Assembly (NCBI GenBank): GCA_003134435.1
Contig: PLBE01000174.1
Coordinates: 27,646 to 82,241 of the forward strand
Direction of reading: 5' to 3'
Origin: Acidobacteriaceae bacterium
Lineage (GTDB): Bacteria > Acidobacteriota > Terriglobia > Terriglobales > Acidobacteriaceae
DNA: 54,596 bases
The position numbers were made by a program, and so were the translations under genes. Below the pieces are notes generated by a model. It saw nothing but the letters and a program-made list of their open reading frames with translations, had not been told where the DNA came from and did not search any database. Positions 33,171 to 42,967 of the stretch are shown in pieces (position 1 is the stretch's first letter; each line of letters begins with the position of its first letter).

Positions 33171-33587
33171 AATCCTACTTCCGGGGGATCAGATTTTATT
33201 TCGGAAACCTGCCAGAGCGGTATTGTCATGCTCGGGCTAGGAATCCTGATTCCACCAACCGCTTCAGATGCAGGCTGGCCTCACCAAGTACCGCGGAACC
33301 AGGCAAGCCGAAAACCAATATTGCTGCAACTGATTCAGGTAGCAGCAGTTGGTACGGCAAATCATTATGAACGGCGAGTTAAACGGTAGCAAACCCGGTG
33401 GCGCGTGTCAACCGCACTACGACCCTTTGGACGGTTACCAAGGCAGGGTAATTGGCGGTGTCTATCCGGACAAATTACGCTGGTAAGGGCGCACATGGGG
33501 GCGCGGGACGGAGACTTTGGAAAACTAGGAACCATGTACAGCGGAGGCGTAGCGCAGGGGCGCTGACGCCGGGATATAGTGATCGTG
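33171..33587. other. 417-base divergent spacer, nothing clear
   Basis: Between the M23 gene (minus) and thiL (plus). I see no coding frame with domain or ribosome site and no strong terminator or repeat. Promoters for the two divergent genes must lie here, but no confident -35/-10 pair is visible. Confidence 0.5.
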
Positions 33588-34541
33588 ATGCCGCTTCGTG
33601 AAAAGAGGTTGATTCATAAGATTCGGAGTTCCGCCGGGGGAGGACGGTCGTTGGTGACCGGGATCGGGGATGATTGTGCGGTGCTGAGCATCCCCGCAGG
33701 GCACGAGTTGCTGGTGACAACGGATTTTACCATTGAAAAGATACATTTTCGGCGTGATTGGCATGGTCCGGCGCTGGTGGGACGGCGCTGCCTGACGCGG
33801 GGACTGAGCGACATCGCGGCCATGGGAGGGGATCCGCGGGCAGCGTTCCTGTCGCTGGCGGTGTCGAACGACGTTCCGCAGAAGTGGGTGGACGGCTTTT
33901 TGAAGGGGTTGCTGGAACTGGCGGAAGAGTACGAGGTGCCGTTGGCGGGTGGGGACACAGCGGAATCTGCGGCGGGGATCCAGGCGGACATCGCGGTGGT
34001 AGGGTCGGTGCCGAAGGGGACGGCAGTGCTGCGGTCCGGGGCGAAGGCGGGAGAGCAGATTTTCGTGACAGGAGAGTTGGGTGGAGCGGCGGCGGCGCTG
34101 GAGCGAATGGCGGCGGGGAGCGCGCTGGGAGCGGAGTGGTCACGCTACCTTCATCCGCGGGCGCGAGTGGCGGTGGGACAGTGGCTGCGGCAGCGCGGGG
34201 TGGCTTCAGCGATGATTGATTTGAGTGACGGGCTTTCCACCGATCTGGAGCACATCTGCCAGGAAAGCCGAGTGGGGGCGGAGATCGAAGCGGAAGCGAT
34301 TCCGCGGGCGTGGGCAGGGCGGGGGGAAAAACGAGTCGCGCAGGAGTTGGCCTTGGACGGCGGCGAAGACTACGAACTGTTGTTTACGTCCGGGGCGTCG
34401 GTTCCGGCGAAGGTGGCTGGGGTTCAAGTTACGCGGATTGGACGGACCACGAAATCACTGGGGATGCGGTTGATTGGGGCGGAGGGCAAGACGCGACGGC
34501 TGGATGCCGGGGGATGGGAGCACTTCAAGGGAGTTCGTTAA
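33588..34541 (+). CDS. thiL: Thiamine-monophosphate kinase
   Basis: Phosphorylates thiamine monophosphate with ATP to the active cofactor thiamine diphosphate. The 317-residue chain has the PurM-like ATP-binding fold with the standard acidic residues: GIGDDCAVL, TTDFTIEKIHFRRD, GLSDIAAMGGDPRA, GGDTAESAAGI and MIDLSDGLSTDL. The C-terminal LDGGEDYELLFT is also diagnostic. I use the ATG at 33588; GTG starts at 33579 and 33585 are possible and change only three residues. It precedes an unrelated exported protein after 99 bases. No other thi genes are in the window. Confidence 0.93.
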   Translation: MPLREKRLIHKIRSSAGGGRSLVTGIGDDCAVLSIPAGHELLVTTDFTIEKIHFRRDWHGPALVGRRCLTRGLSDIAAMGGDPRAAFLSLAVSNDVPQKWVDGFLKGLLELAEEYEVPLAGGDTAESAAGIQADIAVVGSVPKGTAVLRSGAKAGEQIFVTGELGGAAAALERMAAGSALGAEWSRYLHPRARVAVGQWLRQRGVASAMIDLSDGLSTDLEHICQESRVGAEIEAEAIPRAWAGRGEKRVAQELALDGGEDYELLFTSGASVPAKVAGVQVTRIGRTTKSLGMRLIGAEGKTRRLDAGGWEHFKGVR

Positions 34542-34640
34542 TCGGAGATTTCTTACGATGGTCAATTTTTCGCGATGGCGAAGCGACAGGTGACTTTCGT
34601 TACCTGCCGGTAATGACTGTCAGGGGCTAGAGTAAGGTCC

Positions 34641-35213
34641 ATGCGAAAACTATTCTTCCTCCTGGCGTTCAGTGCGGCGATGTTGGTTCCGGCTTTCGGG
34701 CAGGCGCCGCCGGCGGCGCGCAAGATTGACAACGCCTTCGTGCAGCAACAGTTTGGCGATCAGTTCGCACTGGTGGCTGAGGTGCAGCCGGTGTTTGGCG
34801 ACCTGGATGGAGATGGCATTGAAGACGTAGTGATTGCGGCGCGCTGCAAGAATCCGATGCTGGATCAAGGGGAACACAATTACACGGTGATGGATCCGTA
34901 TTACGATTTTTTTGGCTACGGCGATCCAAAGCTGACGACGACGTTCAGCGAGGGCGATCCGGCGCGGCGCGGCCTGGTAGTGCTGATCATTCATGGCGCG
35001 GGCAAAGAGGGCTGGCGCTCGGACAAGCCGAAAGCGAAGTACGTGATTGTGAACCTGCCCTATCGGACGCTCTCCATCAGGAAGATGAAGAATAAGAAGA
35101 AGTCGATCGAGGCGGTCTACATTGAAGAGTCGGGCGACATGGGCGACAGCTCGGCGTTGTTCTTCGACGGCCGGAAGTTCCGCTATGTGCCGATGGGCGG
35201 AGACATGCAGTAG
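34641..35213 (+). CDS. Exported protein with calcium-loop-like DxDGDG motif
   Basis: A 190-residue exported protein. A clear signal peptide (LFFLLAFSAAMLVPAFGQA) is followed by a folded region with FGDLDGDGIEDVVIAA, a loop of the type found in dockerins, EF-hands and FG-GAP repeats that binds calcium. Later features are MDPYYDFFGYGDPKL and FFDGRKFRYVPMGGDMQ. Only one such loop is present, so it is not a full FG-GAP propeller. Function unknown; a periplasmic or surface location is likely. Confidence 0.7.
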   Translation: MRKLFFLLAFSAAMLVPAFGQAPPAARKIDNAFVQQQFGDQFALVAEVQPVFGDLDGDGIEDVVIAARCKNPMLDQGEHNYTVMDPYYDFFGYGDPKLTTTFSEGDPARRGLVVLIIHGAGKEGWRSDKPKAKYVIVNLPYRTLSIRKMKNKKKSIEAVYIEESGDMGDSSALFFDGRKFRYVPMGGDMQ

Positions 35214-35219
35214 GTAGGA

Positions 35220-35246
35220 TCGGTTCCCGGTTCTTAGTTGTTAGTT
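35220..35246. repeat. Single array of degenerate 7-bp units
   Basis: GGTTCCC/GGTTCTTA/GTTGTTA/GTTGG has the look of the GTTCTCA array at 31096 and 36917, but I see no clear inverted partner within 100 bases. It may be a half-element. Confidence 0.45.
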
Positions 35247-35333
35247 GGCGCTGACTCCGCACGGACTCACTTCGAAACGTCCATTCCCGCTCGGGATGGC
35301 CGGAGGGTGTAGTAACCTTTTCTTTTTCTTTCT

Positions 35334-35756
35334 GTGAAATTGCCGCACAATTTGAAATACCGCGTGGTTGATGGGCGGCTGGCCGTGTGCCGCTTTGCCG
35401 GCGATGCCGGGATTCCAGCTTGGGCGCTGAAGGGCGGATTTTTCTGCGTGGTGCGCACGAGTGAAGAGCTTTCGATTGTCTGCTCGGAAGATGCCTGCGG
35501 GGAAGATACCGGTAAAGGGGATCCTCTGCGGGACGGCGCATTGACGGAACGCGGATGGGTGGCGCTAAAGCTGGAGGGGCCGTTTCCCTTTTCGATGACA
35601 GGAGTGTTGGCGTCGTTTGTGCAACCGCTGGCGGGCGCGCGGATCCCGATTTTTGCGATTTCGACGTTTGATACGGACTATGTGCTGATCAAAGGCGAGA
35701 ATCTGGGGCGGGCCGTGGCGGCGCTGGGGGAGGCGGGACACCAACGAACGGAATGA
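35334..35756 (+). CDS. ACT-domain protein (CASTOR/ACT_7-like)
   Basis: A 140-residue protein whose second half resembles an ACT_7 (CASTOR-type) domain: WVALKLEGPFPFSMTGVLAS, FVQPLAGARIPIFAISTFDT and DYVLIKGENLGRAVAAL. ACT domains bind amino acids or other small ligands and usually act as regulators; in bacteria small stand-alone versions are of unknown role. The GTG start has no obvious Shine-Dalgarno sequence. It precedes a radical SAM enzyme on the same strand after 130 bases. Confidence 0.75.
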   Translation: MKLPHNLKYRVVDGRLAVCRFAGDAGIPAWALKGGFFCVVRTSEELSIVCSEDACGEDTGKGDPLRDGALTERGWVALKLEGPFPFSMTGVLASFVQPLAGARIPIFAISTFDTDYVLIKGENLGRAVAALGEAGHQRTE

Positions 35757-35886
35757 TGGCGCGAGTGTCAGGCGGGTTCGAATCGCCGTTCGACCCTGCT
35801 TTTCCGCCGACTGCTGCAGCCAATTGGGCATTGGGCAGGGGGGTGTGGTGAAATGGCAACTAGGGATCAGCAACAGGAATCATTGA

Positions 35887-36906
35887 ATGACAGCAACCGC
35901 AGTGAAATTGCGCCGCAGGCTTAAGGCGGCGGAACGGAACGCTCATGGATTGTGGCAAATCCTGAAGGCGGTGGTGTCGACCGACCATCCTCTGCTGGCA
36001 CATCTGATTCCGATCCGGCGGTGCAATCTGGCCTGTACTTATTGCAACGAGTTCGACGATTTCTCGAAGCCGGTGCCCACCGAGCAAATGTTGCGGCGGG
36101 TGGATCAACTGGGCGATCTCGGGACTTCGGTGATCACGATCAGCGGCGGTGAACCGCTGCTGCATCCGCAACTGGATGACATTATTCATCACATGCGTCG
36201 GCGCAGGATTGTTTCGGGGCTGATAACGAACGGCTACCTGCTGACGGCGGACCGCATCCAGCGGCTGAACCGTGCGGGGTTGGAGTGGCTGCAGATTTCG
36301 ATTGATAACGTAAATCCGGATGAAGTGTCGAAGAAGAGCCTGAAGGTGCTGGACCGGAAGTTGCAATTGCTGGCGGAGCACGCGGAGTTTCATGTCAATA
36401 TAAATTCCGTGGTGGGAGGCGGGGTTAGCCATCCGCAGGACGCGCTTACGATCGGCAAGCGTGCGATGGAACTGGGATTCAGTTCGACGGTGGGAATCAT
36501 TCACGACGGCTCCGGGCAGGTGCAGCCCTTGAACGACGAGGAGCGGCGGGTGTACCACGAGATGCAGGGCTTGGAGAAACGCAGCTTCACACGGGTACAT
36601 GGGTTTCAGGACAACATCGCGCTGGGGCGTCCCAATCAATGGCGCTGTCGCGCCGGGGCGCGCTACCTGTATATCTGCGAGGATGGGCTTGTGCATTACT
36701 GTTCGCAGCAGCGCGGGTATCCGGGTATTCCACTGGAGAAGTACACGATTGCCGATATACGGCGCGAGTTTCATACCGAGAAGCCGTGCGCTCCCCATTG
36801 CACGGTGTCATGCGTGCATCAGGTATCGGTGCTGGATGCGTGGCGGGCACCGCAGTGGCCGGCACCGACGTCGGAGCCTGCGAGCGGCCTGGTGCATATT
36901 GAGTAG
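35887..36906 (+). CDS. Radical SAM enzyme with extra C-terminal cysteines
   Basis: A 339-residue radical SAM protein. The cluster motif [13 protein letters not shown] (CxxxCxxC) lies near residue 47, and GGEPLLHPQ is the SAM-binding GGE motif near residue 88. The C-terminal third has further cysteines: [20 protein letters not shown], then CSQQ, CAPHC and CVHQ. This resembles a SPASM-like or Twitch region that can hold an auxiliary iron-sulfur cluster. AGGA lies eight bases before the ATG. It could mature a peptide or modify a lipid or cofactor; no small peptide gene is seen beside it. HpnH-type (hopanoid) enzymes are a possible relative. Substrate not inferable. Confidence 0.83.
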   Translation: MTATAVKLRRRLKAAERNAHGLWQILKAVVSTDHPLLAHLIPIRRCNLACTYCNEFDDFSKPVPTEQMLRRVDQLGDLGTSVITISGGEPLLHPQLDDIIHHMRRRRIVSGLITNGYLLTADRIQRLNRAGLEWLQISIDNVNPDEVSKKSLKVLDRKLQLLAEHAEFHVNINSVVGGGVSHPQDALTIGKRAMELGFSSTVGIIHDGSGQVQPLNDEERRVYHEMQGLEKRSFTRVHGFQDNIALGRPNQWRCRAGARYLYICEDGLVHYCSQQRGYPGIPLEKYTIADIRREFHTEKPCAPHCTVSCVHQVSVLDAWRAPQWPAPTSEPASGLVHIE

Positions 36907-36916
36907 GGTAGGTCCC

Positions 36917-37026
36917 GGTTCTCAGTTCTAAGTTCCCCGCTCTCGTTAGACCCCAAGAGTTGGATGCAATCATGCAGCGGGATTTGTCTGCCTTTCCGAA
37001 TTCTGAGAACTGGGAACTGAGAACTG
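36917..37026. repeat. Inverted pair of 7-bp arrays between convergent genes
   Basis: Left (36917-36938) reads GGTTCTCA/GTTCTAA/GTTCCCC; right (37001-37026) reads TTCTGAG/AACTGGG/AACTGAG/AACTG. The two are imperfect reverse complements (about 17 of 20), separated by about 60 bases. Same unit as 31096-31164. Lies between the ends of the radical SAM gene and bamA. Confidence 0.75.
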
Positions 37027-37029
37027 CAC

Positions 37030-39888
37030 TTAGAAGGTTGTGGCGACGGAGAAGCGGAAGGTTTTTCTGGGCTCGCGGAGGGTGAATCTGGAGCCAAGGG
37101 TCGCGAGCGTGGTCCCGTAGGTATAGACGCCAGCCGCCGTGTTGGGGAACATTCCGGGAGTGATGGGTACGGGCGGAGATGCGCCGCTGTCGAGGCGCAG
37201 GGCGTTGTAGGCGTAGTAAATGCGGAACGGCGCGTTCACCACGGGAAGCATGGTCTGCAATTCGAGGCCAGTGGACATGCGCGGAACCCAGTTGGTGCCG
37301 GGAACGGGTTGGAGATCTCTTGGGAAAAAGCTCTGGCTGATCTTGGCCCCGCCTTCGCAGGCGAATGCCGTATTCAGTTGTGGGCATCCGAAGAGGGTGT
37401 TGATCAGGTTGTTGTACTGGGTGAGGTTGGTCTGCAACTGCGAGGTGCGAATAATTGGATCGGTGCCAACGTCGACGAAGGGAGCGATGGCGACCGGACC
37501 GGCGATGGTGATGCGGTATTCGAGGTTGCCGTGAAGGCTGAGGTCGCCGCCGGGGGTTACGAGTTGCTGGTAAGGAACGGGGACAAACCAGCAGTTGTAA
37601 ACGCATTGTCCGGCGGAGTTGGTCTGCACCTTGAAGAGCGGGTTGGCAGGAACGAAACTGCGATCGGGATTCTGAAGAGCGACATTCTGCGTACTGGGCA
37701 GATAGGCGATGGGAGAAACGGTGCGGATGTCGAATCCGCGCAGGTCATTTTCGCCTCCGAGATAGGCGCGTTCAAAGGGAGGAGCGACGATTCCACCGAA
37801 ACCCGTGATGAACGAGGCCTGCAGGTTGTAACCGAGCGCATTCCGGCGCTTTTGCATGGGGAAGAACTGTTTGTACTGGACGATGGGCCGGATCGTGTGG
37901 ACGGTGCCGCCGATGCCGGCGAATTCGCCTCCGATGAAAAGGCTTCTGCCGTGGTGGGGCGCATAGGCCGCATCGAGAGTATTCATGGTGAAGCTGGGAG
38001 TGATTTTACTGGTTATGATGCCGTTGAGCGCGTTGGGGCCGGTGATGCCGCGGAAGTTGAGATTCTGGAACAACAGTTTGGAAGCGTTGCTCACCGCAAC
38101 CAAGGAAGAGCGATCGAACGAGTAGTTGATGCCAAAGCGCTTGAAAGAACGGTGCAGTGGATAGCTTAAGCTCAGGCTGGTGCCGGTGCTGGACTGGGAG
38201 TAGTTCTGCAGGTTCTGGAGGTAAGCAGAGGGCAGGCTGAGATTCTGTCCAGTGGCAATGGCATACTGGCGGGCTTGATCATAGTTGGTCTTGCGGGCGT
38301 AGACGTTAAAGCCCGCCTGGATGGGCCGATCGAATAAGTAGGGCTCGGTGAATCCGAAGACGAGATCGCGCTGGCGGGCGCCGAGGCTGGCCTGCACGGA
38401 GAGGGTTTCGCCCAATCCCAGGAAGTTGTTGGTGGCGTAATTAAGGCCAACGAAGGCGCCGGCGAGGCCGCTGACGCCGCCTTGCAGGCCGATGCTGTTC
38501 TTCCCTTTTTCCTTGACCTTCAGGCTGAGGTCGACGGTGCCCGCTTTCTCGTCAAGGTGGCGTTCGGTCGTATTGGGATCGTCGGGCTTGAGTTGGTCGA
38601 AATAGCCGAGTTGATTCAGACGCAGCAGGCTCAGTTCCCAGTAGCGCGAGTTGTAGATCTGGCCTTCTTCGAGGGCAATCTCGCGGCGGATGACTTTGTC
38701 GCGCGTGGTGGTGTTGCCCTGGAACTCGATGCGGCGGACGTAGAACTGCTTGCCTTCGTCCACGTCAATTTCGAGATTCACGGTCTTCTTTTCGTCGTCG
38801 AACTTGGTGTCAGGGACGGAAGTGAAGTTGATGTAGCCAGCCTCGCCGTAGGCTTTGCGTAAGTTTTCCAGACCTTTGGCGATTTTCTCGCGGCTGAAAA
38901 TTTCGCCATCCTTCATCGGGAAAAGTCCGCGCAAGGCATTGGGGTTGGGGATAGCTTTGTTGTTCTTGAAGGTGATCGTACCGAGGTGGTAGCGTTCCCC
39001 TTCTTCGATTGGCATGGTGATATCGACGGATTTACCAAGTCCGGACTGCACCCAGGGGACGTGGAAGCCGGTATGTCCGGTGTCGTGGATCTCGGTCTTG
39101 GGATCGTCGACCAGGACCTTGAAGTAGCCGCGGTTCTGAAATTCGGCGCGGACGCGTTCGGTATCTTCTTCGAGTTTGGTGGCGTCGTAGGTTTTGGCGA
39201 AAAGGTTTTCGAGGAAGATGGAGTGGGGGATGCCGATGGGCCTCAGGTTCTTCATGGCCGCGCGCAGGGTGCGGTCATTGACGTGTTTGTTGCCTCGGAA
39301 ACGGATGCGGCCAACCTTGACCTTGGGCCCTTCCTTAATCACAAAGGTGACGCCGACGGCGGCCGGCGGGATGGGGCGAATCTCGGTGCGGATGGTGGCG
39401 AACTGGCGCCCGTGTTCGGCGAGGAGTTCTTTGAGGACGACTTCCGCCTTCTTGATCTTGGTCGGATCGTACTGGTTTTCGACCGAGAGTCCGACTTTGC
39501 GGTCCTTGAAGCGGTCGAGCACGTCGCTGGTGGAAACGGCATTCAGGCCCGTGTAGTTGATCTCACGGATGGTGGGCCGCTCTTTGACGTAGATGTGAAG
39601 GATCCAGCCTTTGGCGCTCTGTTCGCGCTCGAAGCGGATGTCCTCGAAGTAGCCGGCGTTCCAGAGGGCGTTAAAGTCGCGCTCCAAGGCGGCGGTGTCG
39701 TACACGTCACCCACCTTGGTGAAGATGCGGGCCCTGACGGTGTCGGCCGGGATGCGGCGGTTGCCATGGACGGTGATGCCGACGATAAGGTCCTGTTGGC
39801 TGAGGACGGGAACGGCGAGAAGCAAAAGTGCGAGCAGTCCGAAGATGCGAACGCAGACAGAGCGGCCCCGCCAAACTCCTGGAGTCAA
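37030..39888 (-). CDS. bamA: Outer membrane protein assembly factor BamA
   Basis: Core Omp85 protein of the BAM complex, which inserts beta-barrels into the outer membrane. The 952-residue chain has an N-terminal export signal (RIFGLLALLLLAVPVLSQQ), then five POTRA-type repeats over about residues 30-440 (IVGITVHGNRRIPADTVRAR; IREINYTGLNAVSTSDVL; YVRRIEFQGNTTTRDKVIRR), and an Omp85 surface-antigen barrel. The barrel includes the LGGENDLRGFDIR region, corresponding to the conserved VRGF-type motif, and the chain ends FSVATTF, a typical C-terminal Phe. The TTG at 39888 is the only in-frame start without stops; its Shine-Dalgarno is poor, so the first 10 residues are uncertain. Confidence 0.93.
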   Translation of the reverse strand: MTPGVWRGRSVCVRIFGLLALLLLAVPVLSQQDLIVGITVHGNRRIPADTVRARIFTKVGDVYDTAALERDFNALWNAGYFEDIRFEREQSAKGWILHIYVKERPTIREINYTGLNAVSTSDVLDRFKDRKVGLSVENQYDPTKIKKAEVVLKELLAEHGRQFATIRTEIRPIPPAAVGVTFVIKEGPKVKVGRIRFRGNKHVNDRTLRAAMKNLRPIGIPHSIFLENLFAKTYDATKLEEDTERVRAEFQNRGYFKVLVDDPKTEIHDTGHTGFHVPWVQSGLGKSVDITMPIEEGERYHLGTITFKNNKAIPNPNALRGLFPMKDGEIFSREKIAKGLENLRKAYGEAGYINFTSVPDTKFDDEKKTVNLEIDVDEGKQFYVRRIEFQGNTTTRDKVIRREIALEEGQIYNSRYWELSLLRLNQLGYFDQLKPDDPNTTERHLDEKAGTVDLSLKVKEKGKNSIGLQGGVSGLAGAFVGLNYATNNFLGLGETLSVQASLGARQRDLVFGFTEPYLFDRPIQAGFNVYARKTNYDQARQYAIATGQNLSLPSAYLQNLQNYSQSSTGTSLSLSYPLHRSFKRFGINYSFDRSSLVAVSNASKLLFQNLNFRGITGPNALNGIITSKITPSFTMNTLDAAYAPHHGRSLFIGGEFAGIGGTVHTIRPIVQYKQFFPMQKRRNALGYNLQASFITGFGGIVAPPFERAYLGGENDLRGFDIRTVSPIAYLPSTQNVALQNPDRSFVPANPLFKVQTNSAGQCVYNCWFVPVPYQQLVTPGGDLSLHGNLEYRITIAGPVAIAPFVDVGTDPIIRTSQLQTNLTQYNNLINTLFGCPQLNTAFACEGGAKISQSFFPRDLQPVPGTNWVPRMSTGLELQTMLPVVNAPFRIYYAYNALRLDSGASPPVPITPGMFPNTAAGVYTYGTTLATLGSRFTLREPRKTFRFSVATTF

Positions 39889-40087
39889 AGAAGTTGGAGA
39901 CCCAGAGGGGGCGTTCCGCGGGCCCTGGTCGTGGCCGAGTCGCAGGGCACACGCAGGAATATCCTGATGACGACGATGAATCGCAACTACCTCGAGAAAC
40001 CAGAGTTAGGAAAACGGTAATTATACGGTAGAGAGTGAGAACCGTCCAAGACGAGCGACGAAATTCCCTCCACTATCCAGTGTCGAG

Positions 40088-42223
40088 TCACGCCCGAAAA
40101 AGCTCTACCTCAACACAGACGGAATAGAACGTCGCCGCGTTGCCCATGTCCGTAAGTTTTTCTGAAGTTAGGACATTTATATTGCCGCCGCCGGGAGTAA
40201 AACGCGCCCAATCCAGGCGCGCAGCGACGACTCCGGGACGAACCGAGCCGTTGACGCAGGCCTGGAGGACGATCTCTCCGCGGGGGTTGAAGGCGCGGAT
40301 GCGGTCGCCGTCGCGGATGCCACGGGCGGTGGCGTCGGTGGGGTGCATCTCGAGATCGCCCATTCGCGGTTCCATTTCGCGGACGGATGGCAGGTTGGCG
40401 AAGGAGGAATTCAGATGGTTGTCGGGCTTACGGGCGAGGAGTTCGAGGGGGAAGCCGGTCGTGGAACCATGACGCGACTCGGCGGGCGGAGTGAAGGAAA
40501 CGACCGGATCGAGCCCGTTTGTCTTAAGGGTTTCGCTGTAGAATTCGGCTTTGCCGCTGGGCGTGAGGAAGTTGCCCTGGGCGAAAGGGAGAAAGGGGGT
40601 GGTGGGTTCCGAACTGCGCTCGGTTGGACGGACGGCGGCGTCTCCAGCGGCGACGGCAAAATTCAGGCGGATGCGGTGCTCTCGTTCCAGGCGAACACGG
40701 GTAATGCCATGAAGCCGTGGGTTGGTGGACTGCAGAGCTTGGTCAATCATGGAGTCAACGGTTTCGCGGAAACACTCTTCGTCGAAGCCCATACGCCCCG
40801 CCAGGGCGCGGAACAGGTCAACATTGGAGCGGCATTCGCCGAGCGGGTCGATAGCCTGATTAGAGACCTGAAGGTAGTAGTGACCGTAGGCGGCTTGCAA
40901 ATCCTTATGTTCGAAAAAAGTAGTGGCGGGCAATACGATGTCGGCGTAGTCGGTGGTGTCGGTGAAGAACTGTTCGTGGACGACGGTAAAAAGGTCGGGG
41001 CGCTTTAAGCCGCGAACAACCTCATTGTGGTTGGGGCACACGGCCGCTGGATTGGAGTTGTAAACGAAAAGCGCCTGGATGGGTGGTGAGGAGAGCGAGT
41101 TGAGGGCGGAGCCGAGTTGCACCATATTCACGATACGGGCAGGCCGTCCCAGAGCTTTCTGCATCAACTCGGGCATCCTGAGCGCGGAAGTATTTAAACC
41201 GAAAGCGCCGCTGGTCGAGAGCTGGAGTCCTCCGCCGATCTCTTTCCACGATCCGATCAGACAAGGCAGCATGGCCACGGCACGCATGGCCATACCGCCG
41301 CCGTCGTTGCGCTGGATGCCATAGTTGACGCGGATCGCGGAGGGCCGCACGGTCGCGTATTCCCGGGCCAGCTTCCGAATGTCGTCGGCCGAGATACCGG
41401 TCCAGCGAGCGGCTATTTCGGGCGGATACTGATCGGCGCGCGCCTTGAGGTCTTCGAAACCGACGGTGTAGTGGGAGACGTAGTCGGCGTCGAAGAGATT
41501 TTCGCGAATGATCACGTGCATCATGGCGAGGGCGAGAGCGGCGTCGGTGCCGGGATTGATGGGCAGATACCAATCGGCTAATTTGGCGGTGCGGGTGCGA
41601 TACGGGTCAATGACGACCAGCTTCGCGCCATGGCGCCGGGCGGTTTCGATATAGGGCCAGAGATGAACGTTGTTGCCATGGATATTCGATGCCCAGGCGA
41701 TGATGTAACGGGAATGCACAAACTGTTCAGGCTCGGTACCTAGCTTAATGCCGGTTACGGATTCCATGCCCACTTCTCCGGCGTCGGAGCAGATAGTGCG
41801 CTCCAGTTGCGAAGCGCCTAGGCGGTAAAAAAAACGGCGGTCCATGGAAGCGCCGTTGAGGGCGCCGAGAGTGCCTCCGTAAGAGTAGGGGAGAATCGCC
41901 TCGGGACCGTGGCCGGCGATAATGTTTTTGAATTTGTTCGCGATTTCGTCCAGGGCCTCGTCCCAGGTGATGCGGGCAAAGACTTCATGGACGGCTGCGC
42001 CACACGGACCCTTTGGAGCCACGCGTCGCATGGGATAGAGGACGCGGTCCGGCGAATAGACACGGTCGAGATACTTGGCGACTTTCGCGCACAGGAATCC
42101 GCGCGTAACGGGATGCTCGGGATCGCCCTGAATCCGGGTGGCGCGGCCGTCATCGATGGTGATGAGGACGCCGCATGCGTCGGGACAATCGTGCGGGCAG
42201 GCGGCGTGGACGACGCGCTTCAT
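40088..42223 (-). CDS. Molybdopterin oxidoreductase (DMSO reductase family)
   Basis: A 711-residue catalytic subunit with a molybdenum- or tungsten-bis-MGD centre. Near the N-terminus is the 4Fe-4S binding set CPHDCPDACG ... FLCAK. The MGD domains show NIHGNNVHLWPYIETARR, VVIDPYRTRTAKLAD and INPGTDAALALAMMHVII. A Cys in RTICSDAGEVG may ligate the metal. The C-terminal molybdopterin dinucleotide domain has LARKPDNHLNSSFANL, MHPTDATARGIRDGDR. The ATG at 42223 leads directly into the cluster motif, with no twin-arginine signal, so it is probably cytoplasmic. No electron-transfer or membrane subunits are adjacent. The substrate is not known; related to thiosulfate/polysulfide or formate-type enzymes only broadly. 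Confidence 0.87.
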   Translation of the reverse strand: MKRVVHAACPHDCPDACGVLITIDDGRATRIQGDPEHPVTRGFLCAKVAKYLDRVYSPDRVLYPMRRVAPKGPCGAAVHEVFARITWDEALDEIANKFKNIIAGHGPEAILPYSYGGTLGALNGASMDRRFFYRLGASQLERTICSDAGEVGMESVTGIKLGTEPEQFVHSRYIIAWASNIHGNNVHLWPYIETARRHGAKLVVIDPYRTRTAKLADWYLPINPGTDAALALAMMHVIIRENLFDADYVSHYTVGFEDLKARADQYPPEIAARWTGISADDIRKLAREYATVRPSAIRVNYGIQRNDGGGMAMRAVAMLPCLIGSWKEIGGGLQLSTSGAFGLNTSALRMPELMQKALGRPARIVNMVQLGSALNSLSSPPIQALFVYNSNPAAVCPNHNEVVRGLKRPDLFTVVHEQFFTDTTDYADIVLPATTFFEHKDLQAAYGHYYLQVSNQAIDPLGECRSNVDLFRALAGRMGFDEECFRETVDSMIDQALQSTNPRLHGITRVRLEREHRIRLNFAVAAGDAAVRPTERSSEPTTPFLPFAQGNFLTPSGKAEFYSETLKTNGLDPVVSFTPPAESRHGSTTGFPLELLARKPDNHLNSSFANLPSVREMEPRMGDLEMHPTDATARGIRDGDRIRAFNPRGEIVLQACVNGSVRPGVVAARLDWARFTPGGGNINVLTSEKLTDMGNAATFYSVCVEVELFRA

Positions 42224-42342
42224 CTGCAGATTATAAGGGCAAGATGCGACGGGAGAAATGGAGAAGGTTGCTCGGGCCGCCCACTGCTGTGCTGGCGAAG
42301 CGGCGCCAAGCACTGGACAGGAGTGTCCGCTCTACAGGAGCT

Positions 42343-42915
42343 CTACTTGAATTCCAGGACTTCCTTTTCTTTGCCTTTGCTCATTTCTTCCATTTTTTTT
42401 ATTTCGTCGTCGGTGAGCTTCTGGATTTCGTCGAGGGCGCGCTTCTCGTCGTCTTCGGCGATTTTCTTGTCTTTGAGTGTCTTCTTGATAGCGTCATTGC
42501 CATCGCGACGGATATTGCGAATGGCGGTGCGATGCTCTTCGAGAATGCGGTGCAGGTGCTTGACCATGTCCTTGCGGCGCTCTTCGGTGAGGGCAGGCAC
42601 GGGAACACGGATCAGCTTGCCATCGTTCATCGGGTTGAGGCCGAGGTCGGCGCTGCGGATGGCCTTTTCGATGGCCCCAAGTTGCGAGGTATCGAAGGGC
42701 TGGACGGTGATCATCTGTGGCTCGGGGGCGTGAATCTGGGCGACCTGGTTGAGCGGCATCTGCGATCCGTAATAGTCGACGGAAACGGCATCGAGCATGT
42801 GCACGTTGGCGCGCCCGGTGCGGGTGGCAGCCATTTCGCGGCGGAAGTCTTCCACCGCCTTTTCCATGCGAGTTTTCAAGGTTGCGTAGACTTCTTTGAG
42901 GGCGGGATGAGCCAT
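42343..42915 (-). CDS. frr: Ribosome recycling factor
   Basis: Works with EF-G to split post-termination ribosomes. The ATG at 42915 has GGAG nine bases upstream and gives 190 residues, close to the usual 185. Characteristic stretches are MAATRTGRANVHMLDAV, PLNQVAQIHAPEPQMI, PFDTSQLGAIEKAIRSADLG and LTEERRKDMVKHLHRILEEH. An in-frame TTG at 42930 is less likely. It ends the rplM-rpsI-rpsB-tsf-pyrH-frr series. A small GGACA-N4-TGTCC hairpin follows the stop. Confidence 0.95.
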   Translation of the reverse strand: MAHPALKEVYATLKTRMEKAVEDFRREMAATRTGRANVHMLDAVSVDYYGSQMPLNQVAQIHAPEPQMITVQPFDTSQLGAIEKAIRSADLGLNPMNDGKLIRVPVPALTEERRKDMVKHLHRILEEHRTAIRNIRRDGNDAIKKTLKDKKIAEDDEKRALDEIQKLTDDEIKKMEEMSKGKEKEVLEFK

Positions 42916-42967
42916 CTTTCTCAGCTCCAAGGTTGGCGATAGCGAACCGTGAATTATAAACCCAGGA

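Noticed and set aside
35770-35800. tRNA-like T-loop string (GGGTTCGAATCGCC)
   Set aside because: The stem needed on both sides does not pair as a T-arm, and no acceptor, D or anticodon arm can be drawn around it.
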